A DNA stretch of 7,912 bases from Candidatus Schekmanbacteria bacterium. Its GTDB lineage: Bacteria > Schekmanbacteria > GWA2-38-11 > J061. The DNA lies in contig RFHX01000276.1 in assembly GCA_003695725.1 (NCBI GenBank), positions 1-7,912 of the forward strand, given 5' to 3'. Shown piece by piece: positions 6,198 to 7,912 of the stretch (its first letter is position 1; each line of letters starts with the position of its first letter). Below the pieces are notes generated by a model. It did no database searches. It saw only the letters and a list, made by a program, of their open reading frames with translations, and was not told where the DNA came from. The position numbers and the translations under genes were made by a program.

Positions 6198-7912
6198 ATG
6201 AAGAAAAAATTTATTATAACAGGCATTATAGTTTTAATTTTCTTATTACTATCTGTTCTCTTTTACAGAAATTTTCAAAACCCATCTTTTTGTACGAGAT
6301 GTCACTATATGGAGCCCTATTATGAAGGGTGGAAAGAATCTTCTCATAACAAAGTAAGGTGTCTTCAGTGTCATGATTACAGTATCCCAAAGATAGTCCT
6401 TAGTTCCATTGTATATTTTATGGGATATTACAATCCCCGTCCTATAGGCGATGTAAAGAATGAGAGCTGTATGCAGGCAGGATGTCATAGTGACAGGATG
6501 GTAAATAGTGTTGTGGCATTTGAAAATAAGATAAAATTTGACCATTCGAAGCATATGGGAAGGCTTCTTCGAGGAAAAATGCTTAGATGTTCAAGCTGTC
6601 ATTCTCAAATTGTCCAAGGAAATCATATAGATGTAACAAAGGAAACCTGCTTCCTTTGCCATTTCAAAGGAATGAGTGAAGATAAAGCATATACAGGTTG
6701 TCCATCTTGCCATGGTGTACCTGACGGAGAGGTCACTCATGGCGGTTATTCGGTCAATCTTTCTGAATATATAAAAACAGGTATAGAATGCAACAGGTGT
6801 CATACAAAGGTTGTAAAGGGAGATGGTAGAGTTGATAAGACACGATGTTTTTCCTGTCATCCTGAAAGAATGGAAAAGTTTGATGATCATAAATTTATTC
6901 ATGATAAACATGTGTCAGAAAAAGGGATTGACTGTTTTTATTGTCATCAAAAGATATTACATGGAAATGTCCAGATGGCAAAACCGTTAGAGGTAAAATG
7001 CGACAGCTGTCATAGAAAACTTCATAGCGGCCAAAAGGAGATGTATATGGGGGTTATGGCAAAGAATGTAGAAAGTACGCCAAGTCGTATGTTTGCGGCT
7101 CAGGTTTCCTGTGACGGATGCCATACTGAAGTTCATTTCATAAAGGGGCGTCATATCCTTGGCGAAGCGATGGCTGAAGCAAATGAAAAATCCTGCCTTG
7201 CTTGCCATGAGAAAGGATATGACTTAATGCTTCGTTCATGGAAGAGAAATATTGAAAATCTGCTTCTATACACTGAAAAGAGGTTTAAGAAGCTTCCATA
7301 TAAAATAATGAAGGATGAAGATAAGAAGACATATGAGGATATGGATTTCAACTTAAATTTTTTGAAACGTGCAAAGGGAATTCATAATGTTGAATATGCC
7401 GTTAAAATTTTGAGAGGAATAAATGATTTTGAGGACAAATTTTTGAAAGGAAGTTATAAGGACAGAAGATTGGATGATTTAATGAATATGAATACTTCGT
7501 ACTGCACGACCTTTTGTCACAACTATATAAAAAAAGATTCTATCCTTGACTATAAAGGGAATGATTTCCCTCATGAAAAACATTTTAAAAAATTTGGATT
7601 AGAATGCACAGACTGTCATTCATCGCAAAAGCATAAGGAGACAACAATAAGCTATGAGGAATGTGCCGCTTGTCATCATAGTGATGATGAGGCAAACTGC
7701 AAGAGATGTCATTTTGACGAAGCCACTTTATATTTTGGTTTAAAGCAAAAAGACTTGCCCAAAATTGTCCCTGATGTGATGGCTGCATCGGAGGTTAGAT
7801 GCAATGATTGTCACTTGCCAACGGAAGATTCTTCTTCAACGGACGCTATATCAAGATGTGAAAATTGTCATGATGAAAACTATAAAGAAATGCCACAAGA
7901 GTGGAAGATTAA
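6198..7912 (+). CDS. NapC/NrfH-anchored giant multiheme cytochrome c, 3' end outside the window
   Basis: There are 571 residues with no stop before the window edge. An uncleaved signal anchor (about 5-23) is followed by FCTRCHYMEPYYEGW, the CXXCHXM heme 1 signature of NapC/NrfH quinol dehydrogenases, then H50 and heme 2 at 55. Sixteen CXXCH motifs start at 32, 55, 131, 151, 168, 198, 217, 246, 268, 305, 333, 470, 489, 501, 535 and 554. Two variants are present: CX4CH at 91-97 (CMQAGCH) and CX3CH at 436-441 (CTTFCH), so at least 18 heme sites. Residues about 341-431 lack hemes and look helical, with a KGIHNVEYAVKIL motif resembling helices seen in NrfA/HAO-like multiheme proteins. The protein should hang in the periplasm, take electrons from menaquinol at its anchor and conduct them outward. 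Geobacter ImcH, also NapC/NirT-family, is a functional analogue rather than a clear orthologue. It follows the third b/c pair by 23 bases in the same operon. I recognise the family type but no named gene. Confidence 0.9.
   Translation, partial: MKKKFIITGIIVLIFLLLSVLFYRNFQNPSFCTRCHYMEPYYEGWKESSHNKVRCLQCHDYSIPKIVLSSIVYFMGYYNPRPIGDVKNESCMQAGCHSDRMVNSVVAFENKIKFDHSKHMGRLLRGKMLRCSSCHSQIVQGNHIDVTKETCFLCHFKGMSEDKAYTGCPSCHGVPDGEVTHGGYSVNLSEYIKTGIECNRCHTKVVKGDGRVDKTRCFSCHPERMEKFDDHKFIHDKHVSEKGIDCFYCHQKILHGNVQMAKPLEVKCDSCHRKLHSGQKEMYMGVMAKNVESTPSRMFAAQVSCDGCHTEVHFIKGRHILGEAMAEANEKSCLACHEKGYDLMLRSWKRNIENLLLYTEKRFKKLPYKIMKDEDKKTYEDMDFNLNFLKRAKGIHNVEYAVKILRGINDFEDKFLKGSYKDRRLDDLMNMNTSYCTTFCHNYIKKDSILDYKGNDFPHEKHFKKFGLECTDCHSSQKHKETTISYEECAACHHSDDEANCKRCHFDEATLYFGLKQKDLPKIVPDVMAASEVRCNDCHLPTEDSSSTDAISRCENCHDENYKEMPQEWKI

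Noticed and set aside
6249-6911. Two minus-strand open frames of 101 and 106 codons
   Set aside because: Both are antisense to the large multiheme cytochrome. Their length follows from the low frequency of stop codons opposite heme-rich coding sequence.
6198-7912. The last gene as nitrite reductase (NrfA) or hydroxylamine oxidoreductase
   Set aside because: No CXXCK or other catalytic heme motif and no HAO cross-link context was seen. The NrfH-like head with many CXXCH motifs points to electron transfer, although the unseen C-terminus could change this.

Overview
The window is a stretch of a tightly packed, single-strand (+) gene cluster devoted to membrane electron transfer. It encodes one small Cys-rich protein, three modules that each pair a periplasmic multiheme c-type cytochrome with an FdnI/HydC-like diheme b-type membrane cytochrome, and the start of a very large NapC/NrfH-anchored multiheme cytochrome that runs off the right edge. 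I count 47 canonical CXXCH motifs plus three non-canonical CX3CH/CX4CH motifs, so about 50 covalent hemes, and about six b hemes are expected in addition. All of this lies in under 8 kb.

Layout: 11-226 small five-Cys protein; 207-2189 fused 11-heme cytochrome c plus cytochrome b (CbcL-like architecture); 2195-3433 11-heme cytochrome with a C-terminal anchor; 3436-4125 separate cytochrome b; 4132-5208 nine-heme cytochrome (one heme site is CX3CH) with a C-terminal anchor; 5212-6174 cytochrome b with an added ~90-residue charged cytoplasmic N-terminus; 6198-7912 NapC-like anchored cytochrome with at least 18 heme motifs, incomplete. Genes overlap or are separated by 2 to 23 bases, so they are very probably one transcription unit. 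The promoter and terminator lie outside the window. No gap exceeds 25 bases and there is no convincing gene on the minus strand.

How the genes probably work together (inference): each cytochrome b would take electrons from menaquinol in the inner membrane and pass them to its bis-His multiheme partner on the periplasmic side. The last gene has a single-helix anchor and an NrfH/NapC-type first heme, and would be a second kind of quinol dehydrogenase with a long heme wire. In Geobacter, CbcL and the NapC/NirT-family ImcH are separate inner-membrane routes to extracellular acceptors used at different redox potentials. This cluster resembles several routes of both kinds placed side by side. No catalytic reductase subunit is visible, so the terminal acceptor (metal oxide, mineral, partner cell, or an enzyme encoded outside the window) cannot be read from this sequence.

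Organism: an AT-rich (roughly 35-40 % GC by eye) Gram-negative-type anaerobe with abundant c-type cytochromes, such as a deltaproteobacterium-like, Nitrospirota-like or uncultivated candidate-phylum bacterium. The sequence alone does not decide between these.
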